Shown here one piece after another: positions 34,587-42,123 of a stretch of 64,000 nucleotides of DNA. This DNA comes from Variovorax paradoxus (lineage in GTDB: Bacteria > Pseudomonadota > Gammaproteobacteria > Burkholderiales > Burkholderiaceae_C): NCBI RefSeq assembly GCF_018614955.1, contig NZ_JAGGNV010000011.1, positions 62,001-126,000 on the forward strand, given 5' to 3'. Numbering within the stretch: the first letter of the stretch is position 1; each line of letters opens with the position of its first letter. A program made the translations under genes and the position numbers. A model generated the notes under the pieces. The model made no database searches. It was not told the origin of the DNA and saw nothing but the letters and a program-made list of their open reading frames with translations.

Positions 34587-34797
34587 TGTTTGGGGCGCTT
34601 CTCAGCGATGCCTGTTCAGTTAGTTCGGCTCGGCGCGCAATGGCCGCTCCTGCGTCGTAGTATTTGCGGAATATCGGGTAATCGCCGTGCAGATCCTTGA
34701 TCTCTTGCGGATACGGGCGCCCATACACACCGGCATAGAGCGCTTCTTTCGCCAGCCTTTGCGCCAGTAGCCATGCCTCCTCGGCAGTGCGTTTCAT
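34558..34797 (-). CDS. small hypothetical phage protein
   Basis: The 79-aa protein (MKRTAEEAWLLAQRLAKEAL...) starts where ATGA overlaps the upstream stop and ends inside the first 29 nt of the portal gene. It is helical and basic. Similar small genes sit between terminase and portal in many podoviruses; unknown function. Confidence 0.6.
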   Translation of the reverse strand: MKRTAEEAWLLAQRLAKEALYAGVYGRPYPQEIKDLHGDYPIFRKYYDAGAAIARRAELTEQASLRSAPNNGKTRTAHK

Positions 34798-34970
34798 GGG
34801 TTGGCCACAAGCCAAGCGGTCAATTTGTCGTACTCAGCGTGAAGCCTGTTCGCATTCGCCTGCGCCTCCTGAAGCTGCGCCTTCGCATCGACAAGACGCT
34901 GATCAGCTTCGTCTAATGGAGCCGTCCTGCGGGCGATCTCGTCGCTGACTAGTTTCTGTAGGACGTTCAT
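34794..34970 (-). CDS. small coiled-coil phage protein
   Basis: The 58-aa protein begins MNVLQKLVSDEIARRTAPLD and is one long coiled coil (DQRLVDAKAQLQEAQANANR). The ATG overlaps the terminase stop (ATGA). Function unknown. Confidence 0.6.
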   Translation of the reverse strand: MNVLQKLVSDEIARRTAPLDEADQRLVDAKAQLQEAQANANRLHAEYDKLTAWLVANP

Positions 34971-36214
34971 CCGTTGTTCAGCCTTGGATATTTGAGAGTT
35001 CCACCCCAATCGTCATTGCTCATCTGGTCAACCGCCATCCCCACGTACCGGAACATGTCCGCATCGTGGCTGTACTGGTCGTGCAGAGGAGCGCCAGGCT
35101 CTCGCGTCTTCTCGTTGATCGACCGCTGATACCGCTTCAGGCTCTCCAGCAGTTCAACGCACTTCTCTTGATCGAAATAGACCCGGGGGAACATCATCCG
35201 AGCGGATTTGATGCCCTCCTCCACGTCCAGCATGGGAAGCACTGTGACCCTGCGGCCCATCGCCTGCAGAGCCTCTTCAGTGCTCTTGCCCGTCTGCGTG
35301 TTCCTGGCCTTCCCATCGTGCGGGATGAAGTCAGTGCCCCACCTGTAGGGCTTCTTCTCCAGCTGCGTGATGTACCAATCCAGAGTCCGGTGGCTGTCCT
35401 TCAGATGGTCGATGAAGCGAACTTCAGCACCCTGACGCTGAACCATGCCGATCGACATCGCATCATTCCAGCCCAGATCCCAGACCGTGTGAACCTTCAG
35501 CAGCGGGTCATAGGGAACGAGCCGGACGCGCTTCTCTTCATACAGCCGCTCGATCTCGTGACGATAGATAGCACCCTCAGACACCCGGCGAGGCACACCC
35601 TCCCAGATGTTTTGATAGTTGTCAGGGTCACGCCTCAGCGTCTCCTGCCGTTCGATCTCCAGCACCTGAGGAAACCAAGGGTTGTCGCGCCAGTTCATCT
35701 GCACGACAAACGCACCAGCAGGCGCATTGGCGACGAACCGCTGGTAGGTCTCGTCCGTCTCCATGTCTGGATTCAACGTCACCCAGATCTCAGAGCCATC
35801 CTTGCGAATGGTCGGCGTGAGCACGTCCCACGACCGCTTGGTAACCGTCTGGGCTTCCTCCACCCAGCACCTATCCACACCCTCGAATGACTTGATCGAC
35901 TCCACCGTGTGGGTAGCCAAGCCAGCGAACAGGAACAGCGAGCCGTTCTTGCCGCGAATCTCAGTGTCTAGAACCTCGTAGTGCCCACCCAGGCCCATCG
36001 CCTGTATCTGGTCACTCAGCAGGCGGTGGACCGAATCCTTGATCGACTTCTGCACTTCCCGAGCACACAGCACCCGTAGCGGGGACTGAGCTGCCTGGAT
36101 CAGCAAAGCGCGGGCGAATCCCCAAGACTTCGCGGACCCACGCCCACCGTGCGCCACCTTTCTGCGGTTCGGCTGGAAGATGGGCCGGAGCTTTTCCGGG
36201 AACTCGACGTTCAT
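34967..36214 (-). CDS. terL: terminase large subunit, PBSX type
   Basis: This 415-aa packaging motor has a Walker A motif HGGRGSAKS (about 23-31), Walker B-like CWVEEAQ, coupling motif WVTLNPD and a C-terminal RNase H-like nuclease with Asp in TVWDLGW and in HDADMFRY. It cuts concatemers and translocates DNA into the head with the small subunit and portal. Length is normal for PBSX-family enzymes. Confidence 0.92.
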   Translation of the reverse strand: MNVEFPEKLRPIFQPNRRKVAHGGRGSAKSWGFARALLIQAAQSPLRVLCAREVQKSIKDSVHRLLSDQIQAMGLGGHYEVLDTEIRGKNGSLFLFAGLATHTVESIKSFEGVDRCWVEEAQTVTKRSWDVLTPTIRKDGSEIWVTLNPDMETDETYQRFVANAPAGAFVVQMNWRDNPWFPQVLEIERQETLRRDPDNYQNIWEGVPRRVSEGAIYRHEIERLYEEKRVRLVPYDPLLKVHTVWDLGWNDAMSIGMVQRQGAEVRFIDHLKDSHRTLDWYITQLEKKPYRWGTDFIPHDGKARNTQTGKSTEEALQAMGRRVTVLPMLDVEEGIKSARMMFPRVYFDQEKCVELLESLKRYQRSINEKTREPGAPLHDQYSHDADMFRYVGMAVDQMSNDDWGGTLKYPRLNNG

Positions 36215-36316
36215 TCAAGGGAGAAACCGAGCCACGAACCACCCGATGGCGAAGGCCATCAGTCCCAGAAGCACCCAGTACGCGAACCACGCCAACATGC
36301 CCCAGTCGTCGCTCAT
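36215..36316 (-). CDS. 33-aa membrane peptide between terminase subunits
   Basis: MSDDWGMLAWFAYWVLLGL continues through a single, Trp-rich membrane helix. Its start overlaps the small-terminase stop (ATGA) and its stop ends 1 nt before the large-terminase start. The tight packing argues it is translated; its role is unknown. Confidence 0.55.
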   Translation of the reverse strand: MSDDWGMLAWFAYWVLLGLMAFAIGWFVARFLP

Positions 36317-36567
36317 TTCGCCCCCACGAAGTTCACCGTCAGGCTGTGATCGATCGGGCCTCCACCCTCTCCGGTGTGCTCCACACTGCTCAGGTCAGGC
36401 AAAGACTTCTTCAGCAGGATCTCAATCGCCTTCATGCGGGTTGGATCGAAATCCTTCTCACCCTTAAGTGCATGATCCTGCAAGACTTTTATCAATTGAC
36501 TGGCCTGAATCTTGCTGCGCACGTCCGCTTGGTGCAGCTTGTTCATGGGGCGACCTACCTTAGCCAT
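36313..36567 (-). CDS. probable small terminase subunit
   Basis: The 84-aa protein MAKVGRPMNKLHQADVRSK... has a basic N-terminus with GRP, a helical middle (QLIKVLQDHALKG, TRMKAIEILLKKSLPDLSS) and an acidic end. Small terminases of PBSX-like phages often start GRP and end SLPDLSS-like before the large subunit. Assignment rests on this and on position. Confidence 0.6.
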   Translation of the reverse strand: MAKVGRPMNKLHQADVRSKIQASQLIKVLQDHALKGEKDFDPTRMKAIEILLKKSLPDLSSVEHTGEGGGPIDHSLTVNFVGAK

Positions 36568-36569
36568 GA

Positions 36570-36791
36570 TCAGTCCAGCTTCTTCCAGCCATCTGGCTCG
36601 CCAGCGTAGTACCACCGCACCCCATCCATGTCCGTCAGCGACACTGGAGTACCAATCCGCCCCACCGTCATCGCCTGGCAAAGCTCGCGCTCTGATGGGG
36701 CGGGATAAATCCACTCCAGCATCTTCTGGGCGTGCGCCACGTTCCCGCCAGACATGGCGAGACATTGCATCTTTGCGTCTTCTACGTTCAT
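36570..36791 (-). CDS. hypothetical phage protein, first gene of late operon
   Basis: The 73-aa protein (MNVEDAKMQCLAMSGGNVAH...) has an N-terminal helix-turn-helix-like segment (NVAHAQKMLEWIYP) and a beta C-terminus. It lies directly downstream of the leader terminator, with GAAAGGTTCCC as ribosome site, and is likely the first late gene. Confidence 0.58.
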   Translation of the reverse strand: MNVEDAKMQCLAMSGGNVAHAQKMLEWIYPAPSERELCQAMTVGRIGTPVSLTDMDGVRWYYAGEPDGWKKLD

Positions 36792-36830
36792 GGGAACCTT
36801 TCGAGTGCCCTTTCAGGCTTGTTCGAGCAA

Positions 36831-36855
36831 AAGAAAAGCCCGCACTAAGGCGGGC
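36831..36855 (-). terminator. leader terminator 2 of late operon
   Basis: GCCCGC/GCGGGC stem with a 6-nt loop followed on the minus strand by TTTTCTTTT. It sits upstream of the first late gene and would block late transcription unless antiterminated. Confidence 0.78.
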
Positions 36856-37035
36856 GAAGTCTCGGCAACTGTGCCAAGGAGGAGAAGGGGTTGAGCCGAC
36901 TTTCACGGCTCTCGGTAACCACAGCAGGCCCCTAAACGAGTTTGGTTGCTGCGACCGTGTGAAGGGTGCCGGGGTCGTGCCTGCTAGTGGCAATGAGGGC
37001 CAGCGTTGGGTGAAAGCTCGCCCCGGCGTAAAACG

Positions 37036-37066
37036 ACAAAAGCCGCCGAGATTACTCAGGGCGGCT
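37036..37066 (-). terminator. leader terminator 1 of late operon
   Basis: AGCCGCC/GGCGGCT stem with an inner GAG/CTC pair, followed on the minus strand by TTTTGTCGTTTT. It lies about 40 nt downstream of the late promoter. Between this and terminator 2 (36,856-37,035) I see no gene; it would be the rest of the leader RNA. Confidence 0.75.
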
Positions 37067-37103
37067 TACAAATCTTCCGGGGACGCTTACGCCCCACCCC
37101 CTG

Positions 37104-37132
37104 TTTATCCCATATCCATTGCATTGTGTCAA
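37104..37132 (-). promoter_or_regulatory. candidate late promoter
   Basis: On the minus strand TTGACA (37,127-37,132) and GATAAA (37,104-37,109) are separated by 17 bp. The -35 is a perfect consensus. It lies just beyond the stop of the candidate Q gene and upstream of two leader terminators. Confidence 0.7.
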
Positions 37133-37136
37133 GCGG

Positions 37137-37574
37137 TTAGATCGCAACTCCTGCCGTCCGCATCCTGCGAATGAGGATTGCCCTGGCCTCAGCAACAATC
37201 TCCGTTCGCTCGATGGAATCGCGGGGCAACCTCGCGCTCACCCACACATTGAACCCCGTGTACAGGTTGCGGGCTTGCATGAGAATGGCGTCCTTGTATG
37301 GCGACTCCATCGCCCCGTGCGCCCTGTCGTCCCCTGTCACGATGACATCAATGGTCTTCAGGACGAACTTCAGCCAGTTCCGGTCGTGCAGATCATCGGC
37401 GGTCTCCCATCCACGATAGGTCTCGGAATCCCTGAATGCCGGGTCGGCGATGTGATCGGTCCCGTTCATCGACTTGCCGTGGCTCCATGCATGCCAACGG
37501 GCAAGGTAGTCGTTTAGCGTCTCGCGCTGGATAGCTGCCTGCACTGCGGCATGTTCGGCGGTGTTATTCATCAT
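37137..37574 (-). CDS. candidate late antiterminator (Q-like position)
   Basis: The 145-aa protein starts MMNNTAEHAAVQAAIQRETL, fixed by an ATGA overlap. It contains NDYLARWHAWSHG, like the W-x-W start of some phage Q-type proteins, and a basic helical C-terminus (VAEARAILIRRMRTAG). It is the last early gene, directly before the late promoter and two terminators, exactly where Q lies in lambdoid phages. Function is inferred from position more than sequence. Confidence 0.5.
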   Translation of the reverse strand: MMNNTAEHAAVQAAIQRETLNDYLARWHAWSHGKSMNGTDHIADPAFRDSETYRGWETADDLHDRNWLKFVLKTIDVIVTGDDRAHGAMESPYKDAILMQARNLYTGFNVWVSARLPRDSIERTEIVAEARAILIRRMRTAGVAI

Positions 37575-37783
37575 AGGCAGCCCGTTCCATCGTAGAACTG
37601 GGTCAGTGTCATCACCCGCCATGTGCCGTCCATCATCTGCGCCTTGACCAGATCCCCGCGGCGGTAATGGTCCCAGGAAGGGTTATAGATCCAGCGCTCT
37701 TTGGCGACCTCAGCAGGTAGTGCAGACATACAGCCTGCTCCTGATCCTGGGAGAGCGGCTACTAACGTTAGATGGTTGTTCAT
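37571..37783 (-). CDS. small hypothetical phage protein
   Basis: The 70-aa protein (MNNHLTLVAALPGSGAGC...) has a hydrophobic N-terminus with a Gly/Cys lipobox-like SGAGC, then a soluble part with WIYNPSWDHYRRGDLVKAQ. A lipoprotein signal is possible but short. It is coupled on both sides by ATGA. Confidence 0.55.
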   Translation of the reverse strand: MNNHLTLVAALPGSGAGCMSALPAEVAKERWIYNPSWDHYRRGDLVKAQMMDGTWRVMTLTQFYDGTGCL

Positions 37784-38004
37784 GCTCCTGCTCCTTCTCG
37801 TGTGAATCGATATTTACCCACTGCGTTTTTCTCCAGGTAGCCCTTGGATGCGAGGGCCTTCTGGTGCAGCGCGGCGGCGTTGTAGCTCTTCCATCCGAAA
37901 TGCTCGGACAGCGTGGCTTGTGGCGGAAGCTGGTCGTTCTCTTTGAAGAAGTCCCGCATGTACACGAATATGCTCAACTGCCTGTTGGTGAGCTTCCTCT
38001 TCAT
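37780..38004 (-). CDS. winged-helix DNA-binding protein, LexA N-domain-like
   Basis: The 74-aa protein MKRKLTNRQLSIFVYMRDFF... resembles the LexA DNA-binding domain: TNRQLSIFVYMRDF, PPQATLSEHFGWKSYNAAALHQKALASKGYLEK and a small wing. No peptidase domain is present. It probably regulates transcription in the early region. The start is fixed by ATGA overlap. Confidence 0.65.
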   Translation of the reverse strand: MKRKLTNRQLSIFVYMRDFFKENDQLPPQATLSEHFGWKSYNAAALHQKALASKGYLEKNAVGKYRFTREGAGA

Positions 38005-38558
38005 GATTGCTCCTTGCGCAATGCGCGCGTTTTGCTTCGATAGATCACCTTGATCTGCCTGAGCGTGTCTCGGTCCCACGGAACTACTTCGTTGTTCGAT
38101 TCGAGGGCTTCCACCGCTTCAATCCCGATCCGCTGGATGAGCCCAACCCTGTAGCCAACCACGTTCCCGGCCTTCCACTGGTTGTCGTGCTTGCTTTGTG
38201 CATGACAGTTGTTCTCATCGAAGCGCAGATGAGACGCGGCTCCTGTGCTCCTGTAGTGGCCGGCATCTACGTTGTTGCCCGACCAATCGAGGGTCCTACC
38301 GCTGGAGATGCATGGGCGGTTTGCCAGTTGGTCCCGTAGGCGGATAAATTTGTTGAACTCGATTTGCGCTTCGGCAATGAGCTGCGGGATGGTCTTTTGC
38401 GATTCGCGCGTAGCCCGATCCTTGGCCTTCTCCGCTACCTTCTCGACCTTCACCAGCTTCTGCGCACAGACACGGCCGCAAACAGTCTGGGTACTGCTCC
38501 ATGGGCTGAAGTTGGAGCCGCAGGTCTTGCAGGCTTTGAGCTTGACGGCGGTCAGCAC
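38001..38558 (-). CDS. ninG: NinG/Rap-like recombination protein
   Basis: This 185-aa protein has the N-terminal CKTCGSNFSPWSS and CGRVCAQK zinc-binding region and the NinG core FIRLRDQLANRPCISSG, DAGHYRSTGAASHLRFDENNCH and QSKHDNQWKAGN. NinG (Rap) is a structure-specific endonuclease acting on recombination intermediates. It lies in a Nin-like cluster with NinB. Confidence 0.9.
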   Translation of the reverse strand: MLTAVKLKACKTCGSNFSPWSSTQTVCGRVCAQKLVKVEKVAEKAKDRATRESQKTIPQLIAEAQIEFNKFIRLRDQLANRPCISSGRTLDWSGNNVDAGHYRSTGAASHLRFDENNCHAQSKHDNQWKAGNVVGYRVGLIQRIGIEAVEALESNNEVVPWDRDTLRQIKVIYRSKTRALRKEQS

Positions 38559-38743
38559 AGATGCCCCTTGCCGATCTCGTTGTAGACCGCGTACAGCAGC
38601 TCGACGGCTTTACCGATTTGCTCGCCCAATTCCGGCTTCGTATCGATGTACGGATGCTGGAGCAACCAGAAGTTGAGCGTTTGAGCCAGCATCAGCGCGC
38701 GGTCCAATGCCTCGTGCCGGTGGTAGTCGTCGATTTCCTTCAT
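38552..38743 (-). CDS. small hypothetical Nin-region protein
   Basis: The 63-aa protein (MKEIDDYHRHEALDRALMLA...) is helical and acidic with AQTLNFWLLQHPYI. It overlaps both neighbours by a few nt. Unknown. Confidence 0.6.
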   Translation of the reverse strand: MKEIDDYHRHEALDRALMLAQTLNFWLLQHPYIDTKPELGEQIGKAVELLYAVYNEIGKGHLC

Positions 38744-39126
38744 GCAACCTCCAGTTCGGCCGCGTAGGCCATCGCGTACTCGATCAGGCTGGAGCTACGC
38801 GCCTTGCTCATGAGGGCCGTTGACTCGCGCAGATTGACGAACTCGCCTTCCAGGCCGGGAACGATCTCCGCGCCTTCCTTCGTTGCCATGGCGTGACCCG
38901 AGACAAGCAGCACCTTCCACTGCTCGGCAGTGCGTGGCTTGCCCATCCATTCAGCCTTCGACTTGGCAAGATCCGAACAGATGGCGTGGAACTTGGCGTT
39001 TTGCTCCAGGTTGCGGGTTGGCTCCTGCACCGTCACCACATGACCATCGGGCGAACCCCAGATATGGTCTATGGCACGCTGGCGAACGTTGTTGTTCACG
39101 AGCCTGAAGGTGCGGCGCTCTGTCAT
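38740..39126 (-). CDS. ninB: NinB/Orf-like recombination mediator
   Basis: This 128-aa protein contains the NinB hallmarks: HIWGSPDGHVVTVQEPTRNLEQNAKFHAICSDLA, WMGKPRTAEQWKVLLVSGHAM and GEFVNLRESTALMSKA. Orf/NinB dimers bind SSB-coated single-stranded DNA and help recombination. The start at 39,126 is set by the overlap with the upstream stop. Confidence 0.92.
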   Translation of the reverse strand: MTERRTFRLVNNNVRQRAIDHIWGSPDGHVVTVQEPTRNLEQNAKFHAICSDLAKSKAEWMGKPRTAEQWKVLLVSGHAMATKEGAEIVPGLEGEFVNLRESTALMSKARSSSLIEYAMAYAAELEVA

Positions 39127-39308
39127 TGGCCTCCCTCCACCTGTGCACGGGCCATCTCGAACGATTCCTTGGTGGTCAGCAGAATGGCAGTTGCACCCTC
39201 TACGCCACACATCGTGTACACGCGCCCTGCGGCCTTGTCCGCCAGACCTGGGATTTCCTCGCTGTGCTCGATTTCCAGCAAGAGGTAGGTTCTGGTGCGC
39301 GGCTTCAT
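39123..39308 (-). CDS. small hypothetical phage protein
   Basis: The 61-aa protein (MKPRTRTYLLLEIEHSEEIP...) has a ferredoxin-like beta-alpha pattern with LTTKESFEMARAQVEGG at the end. The start is fixed by ATGA overlap with the 47-aa gene before it. Unknown. Confidence 0.58.
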   Translation of the reverse strand: MKPRTRTYLLLEIEHSEEIPGLADKAAGRVYTMCGVEGATAILLTTKESFEMARAQVEGGQ

Positions 39309-39448
39309 GGCTTGACGGCCTCCAAGATTGGGCGACCGCCGTAGATGCGCCTGGCTTCCTCCATGCTCGATGCTTGGCCGATGATTTCCCAACGGACGGC
39401 GAACCAGTCACCGATGGCGATATAGGTTGGCTTGAGAACGTTAAACAT
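39305..39448 (-). CDS. 47-aa hypothetical phage protein
   Basis: MFNVLKPTYIAIGDWFAVRW... ends ...PILEAVKP. CGAGGAGTGACC is a strong ribosome site, and the stop overlaps the next ATG. It contains SMEEARRIYGG, a small helix, and looks like a mini ferredoxin-like fold. Unknown. Confidence 0.58.
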   Translation of the reverse strand: MFNVLKPTYIAIGDWFAVRWEIIGQASSMEEARRIYGGRPILEAVKP

Positions 39449-39450
39449 GG

Positions 39451-39708
39451 TCACTCCTCGGTTGGATGAGATGGAGCCCAAGGCCCCGGAATTGCCCAGT
39501 TGGCTACCGGGATGGGCATCGCGCAGAGAAAGCGGATGCAGGCCTCACCGCGTTCGGTCAGCCAATACCGGGATGGGTCGTCATCACGAACGAGACCATC
39601 CCGAATGAACCCCTCTATTGCCTCGACACAGGCGGGCGCGTTCAGGCGCGGCCACGGTGTGGGCGTGGTGTGGAAGTGCAGCAGCATCTCAATCTGTAGC
39701 GGGGTCAT
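39451..39708 (-). CDS. winged-helix-like small protein
   Basis: This 85-aa protein (MTPLQIEMLLHFHTTPTPWP...) shows EAIEGFIRDGLVRDDDPSRYWLTERGEACIRFLC, a winged-helix pattern used in small phage regulators. It probably binds DNA or acts as an adaptor. The ribosome site is AGGAGAACGGA. Confidence 0.58.
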   Translation of the reverse strand: MTPLQIEMLLHFHTTPTPWPRLNAPACVEAIEGFIRDGLVRDDDPSRYWLTERGEACIRFLCAMPIPVANWAIPGPWAPSHPTEE

Positions 39709-39934
39709 TCCGTTCTCCTGTATTGCTTTGCCCCTGGATAGATCGCCTCAAGCTTCTCGGCGGCCCCTGCTTGGTCTTGTCCACTGCCTGCCTCAGCAAC
39801 AGCGGAAGCATCGAGAACTCCACCGCTTCCTGATTCGCCAGCCAATCCGCTTTCCACCTGGCGTAGTCCGCCATCCCCGTGCAGGTCAGAGCCATTCGGG
39901 TCAGGTGCGCTAGTTCCGGTGTCAGCCTGTCCAT
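39705..39934 (-). pseudogene. frameshifted small phage gene
   Basis: Frame 1 (from 39,934, after GGAGGGCAA) gives MDRLTPELAHLTRMALTCTG... with high GC at third positions. After AAGCAGGGGCC (around 39,770) GC-rich third positions move to another frame, giving AAEKLEAIYPGAKQYRRTE and an ATGA overlap with the next gene. A one-base change in the G run appears to split one gene. It may also be a sequencing error. Confidence 0.5.
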
Positions 39935-39958
39935 TTGCCCTCCACTTGCACTGGTCGG

Positions 39959-40144
39959 TCATACGGGACTCCGCAGCACGCGTCGGACTTTCTTGGACAG
40001 CTTCACGCCCGGAATCCACTGCGTGAACCTCGAAGCGTCTGTTCCGTCTGGGACATACCAGACCTTGCGAGCCGGGTCCCAATAGGCACCCATCTGCCTC
40101 ACTTGGTCCTTGTCTGCAAACGGGACTTTCAGGTTGACTCTCAT
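39959..40144 (-). CDS. DUF5710-like small protein
   Basis: The 61-aa protein contains LKVPFADKDQVRQMGAYWD, then ARKVWYVPDG and FTQWIPG, the DUF5710 pattern seen in primases, topoisomerase-like and phage proteins; probably a small nucleic-acid-related domain. ATGA overlap with the helicase gene suggests it works in replication. Confidence 0.7.
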   Translation of the reverse strand: MRVNLKVPFADKDQVRQMGAYWDPARKVWYVPDGTDASRFTQWIPGVKLSKKVRRVLRSPV

Positions 40145-41109
40145 GGCGTCGGCCTATGCGGGAAGTTCTGGAAGAACATCAGCGGGTCGCTCGGGTCGCC
40201 CTTGTATTGCTGACTGTCCCGGTCGAACCACAGCTTGATAGAGGGCTCGTCCTCGCCGTTGCGCTGTTTCCGACACAGCAACATCGCGTCCGCTTCAGCG
40301 GCGAGCATTGGCGGCTTCTTGGAGTTGGCCTTCTTCTCGTCTTCCTTGGGCTTGTTCCGCCAAACCATCATCACGTTGTCCACCAAGTCAGTGATCGCCC
40401 CCGATCCCTTGTTGTCGTACTTGTCTGGAATATGGCTTTCGTTCGACGGCTTGCGCGTGTGGTGGATCAGGTGGACATGCACTTGGTTGTCGCGAGCAAG
40501 CGCAGTCAGCTCATCGACGAATTCCTTCTGGCCGTTGTAGTCGTCCTCGCCGCGAACGCACTTCATCAGGCTATCGATGATGATGTGCGTGATGCCGTGC
40601 TCCTTCGCGCAGTACCGGGCCATGCTGATGACCCGATCTGCAGACACGGTGCCTTGCTGGTCGTAGATCCACAACTTGCCGTCAGTCCACTCACCGAACT
40701 CGCGATAAAGCTCCTCCAGCGAGTCCTTGCCGTGCTCCTGGTACTCGGGACTGAAAGGGTCAGTGCCCGCATACATCCGAGCCAACCGCTGCATGGTGGT
40801 CTGCGGCTTCATCTCGAAACTCGCGATCACCGCGCGTTCATCCTGGCCCATCAGGGAGAGAACAACCTGCGAGACGACTTGGGTCTTCCCGTGGCCGTTC
40901 TGCCCTGCCCACAGCGTTACCTCTCCCTTGCGGAAGCTGAAGACCCGGTTTGTCTTGTCCCACGGCAGGAAGACCTTCTTCGTCTGGTCCGGGTTGCGCA
41001 ACCGGTCGATCAGGTCCGCAAGCCACGCGGACGCTGGCTTGACGTGCGTCTTCGCGTCGGTCTCACGCAGGTATGCGTCGAAGTCGATGTCATCAGGAAT
41101 GATTTGCAA
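40141..41109 (-). CDS. DnaB-type replicative helicase
   Basis: This 322-aa protein is the RecA-like C-terminal domain of DnaB. It has Walker A GQNGHGKT (about 69-76), Walker B HIIIDSLM, HVHLIHHTRKP (motif H3-like) and ALLCRKQRNG-type end motifs. It lacks the DnaB N-domain, as do many phage helicases. It unwinds DNA at the phage fork and is coupled to the initiator genes upstream. Confidence 0.88.
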   Translation of the reverse strand: MQIIPDDIDFDAYLRETDAKTHVKPASAWLADLIDRLRNPDQTKKVFLPWDKTNRVFSFRKGEVTLWAGQNGHGKTQVVSQVVLSLMGQDERAVIASFEMKPQTTMQRLARMYAGTDPFSPEYQEHGKDSLEELYREFGEWTDGKLWIYDQQGTVSADRVISMARYCAKEHGITHIIIDSLMKCVRGEDDYNGQKEFVDELTALARDNQVHVHLIHHTRKPSNESHIPDKYDNKGSGAITDLVDNVMMVWRNKPKEDEKKANSKKPPMLAAEADAMLLCRKQRNGEDEPSIKLWFDRDSQQYKGDPSDPLMFFQNFPHRPTP

Positions 41110-41434
41110 GGTGCCTCCAGATGCGCGTCATCACGCGCTCGTGTTGTTCGCTGAGGCCAAGCACGCCGGCATTGCAGGCAACGCCGATTGCCTTCGGTTG
41201 AGCCGCCTCGATGGCGTCCATGGTTTGGCAGAGAAGCCAGTCATCCCCGCTCAGGTCGAAGATGTCCACATGCAGACCGACGACAGGACGCCAGTCCATG
41301 GCCTGCGGCTTCTCGGTGACTGCGATGGTGTCCGGCAGCGCGCGGATGCTTTCGGGACAGTCGCCGACAACGACCCACAAGGCAGCCGGCTTGCCACCAG
41401 TCCTGCGGAGCTTGGTAAGGGATTCGAGGCTCAT
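41093..41434 (-). CDS. hypothetical phage replication-region protein
   Basis: The 113-aa protein (MSLESLTKLRRTGGKPAALW...) has a Rossmann-like start (ALWVVVGDCPESIRALPDTIAVT) and overlaps the helicase start by 17 nt. Possibly a helicase loader or an accessory; unrecognised. Confidence 0.58.
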   Translation of the reverse strand: MSLESLTKLRRTGGKPAALWVVVGDCPESIRALPDTIAVTEKPQAMDWRPVVGLHVDIFDLSGDDWLLCQTMDAIEAAQPKAIGVACNAGVLGLSEQHERVMTRIWRHLANHS

Positions 41435-42123
41435 AGGGCTCCCGCGAAAAGATTGGTGCTGCCCGAATTGGCGGGCTGTTGGTCCTCCCACCTTTTTCCG
41501 TTCAGCCAGGTTGCGGCATGGGGGACGAACTGGCCGGCGTCCTTCGTCCATGCAGCGGAGCGCTTCTGCACCACGACAGCGGCCATGATGGTTGGATGCA
41601 GCTCGGCAGGAATCTTGGTCCACGCCTTCAATGCGTTCTGCTTTGCAGTGTGGTTGGGGTACTCCTCCCAAAACTCGGCGAAGCCGGAGTGTTCTTCTTT
41701 ATCTTTATCTTTATCTTTATCTTTATCTTTATCTGGAGTTCGAATGCGTTCGGGTGCGTTCGGTGATGCTGCTTTCTTGGCCTTTTGCTCCTCACGCCAG
41801 AGCTTCGAACGCTCTGCGCTACCGTCTTCACGGGCTACTTGGCGCTTGTCCCATCCCTTGAGTGAATCGCCATCAAGAACACGCCCCTGCATGGCATCGA
41901 CGATTGCCGAAACTTGTTCGGTTTCGATGTCGAGTGCGCTCGCAACATCCTCACAATTGAACGAGTGCGTTCGGCCGCGTTCGGTTGCGTTCGATCCGAT
42001 AACTAGCAAGTGCACATACACAGCCATCACGTCGCCGATGCGTTGCCCGCTGGCTTTGGCGATGGTCCGCCACTTCGGATCGGTAGGCATGTCATGCCAC
42101 AACCGCAACCATTGATTAGCCAC
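41431..42123 (-). CDS. phage replication initiator-like protein
   Basis: The 230-aa protein starts at GTG 42,123, overlapping the upstream TAG by one base. The N-terminus is a winged-helix-like domain (WRTIAKASGQRIGDVMAVYVHLL, then EDVASALDIETEQVSAIVDAM). A (KD)-repeat linker follows, then a C-terminal domain (GFAEFWEEYPNH and ALKAWTKI) typical of phage replisome organisers. The linker is encoded by six perfect TTTATC units. It likely binds the origin and recruits helicase. Confidence 0.75.
   Translation of the reverse strand: MANQWLRLWHDMPTDPKWRTIAKASGQRIGDVMAVYVHLLVIGSNATERGRTHSFNCEDVASALDIETEQVSAIVDAMQGRVLDGDSLKGWDKRQVAREDGSAERSKLWREEQKAKKAASPNAPERIRTPDKDKDKDKDKDKEEHSGFAEFWEEYPNHTAKQNALKAWTKIPAELHPTIMAAVVVQKRSAAWTKDAGQFVPHAATWLNGKRWEDQQPANSGSTNLFAGAL

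Noticed and set aside
39705..39962. 85-codon frame with ATGA overlaps at both ends taken as an intact gene
   Set aside because: Its middle is Gly/Ser/Asp-rich with poor third-position GC while another frame over the same DNA looks protein-like, so a frameshifted gene fits better.
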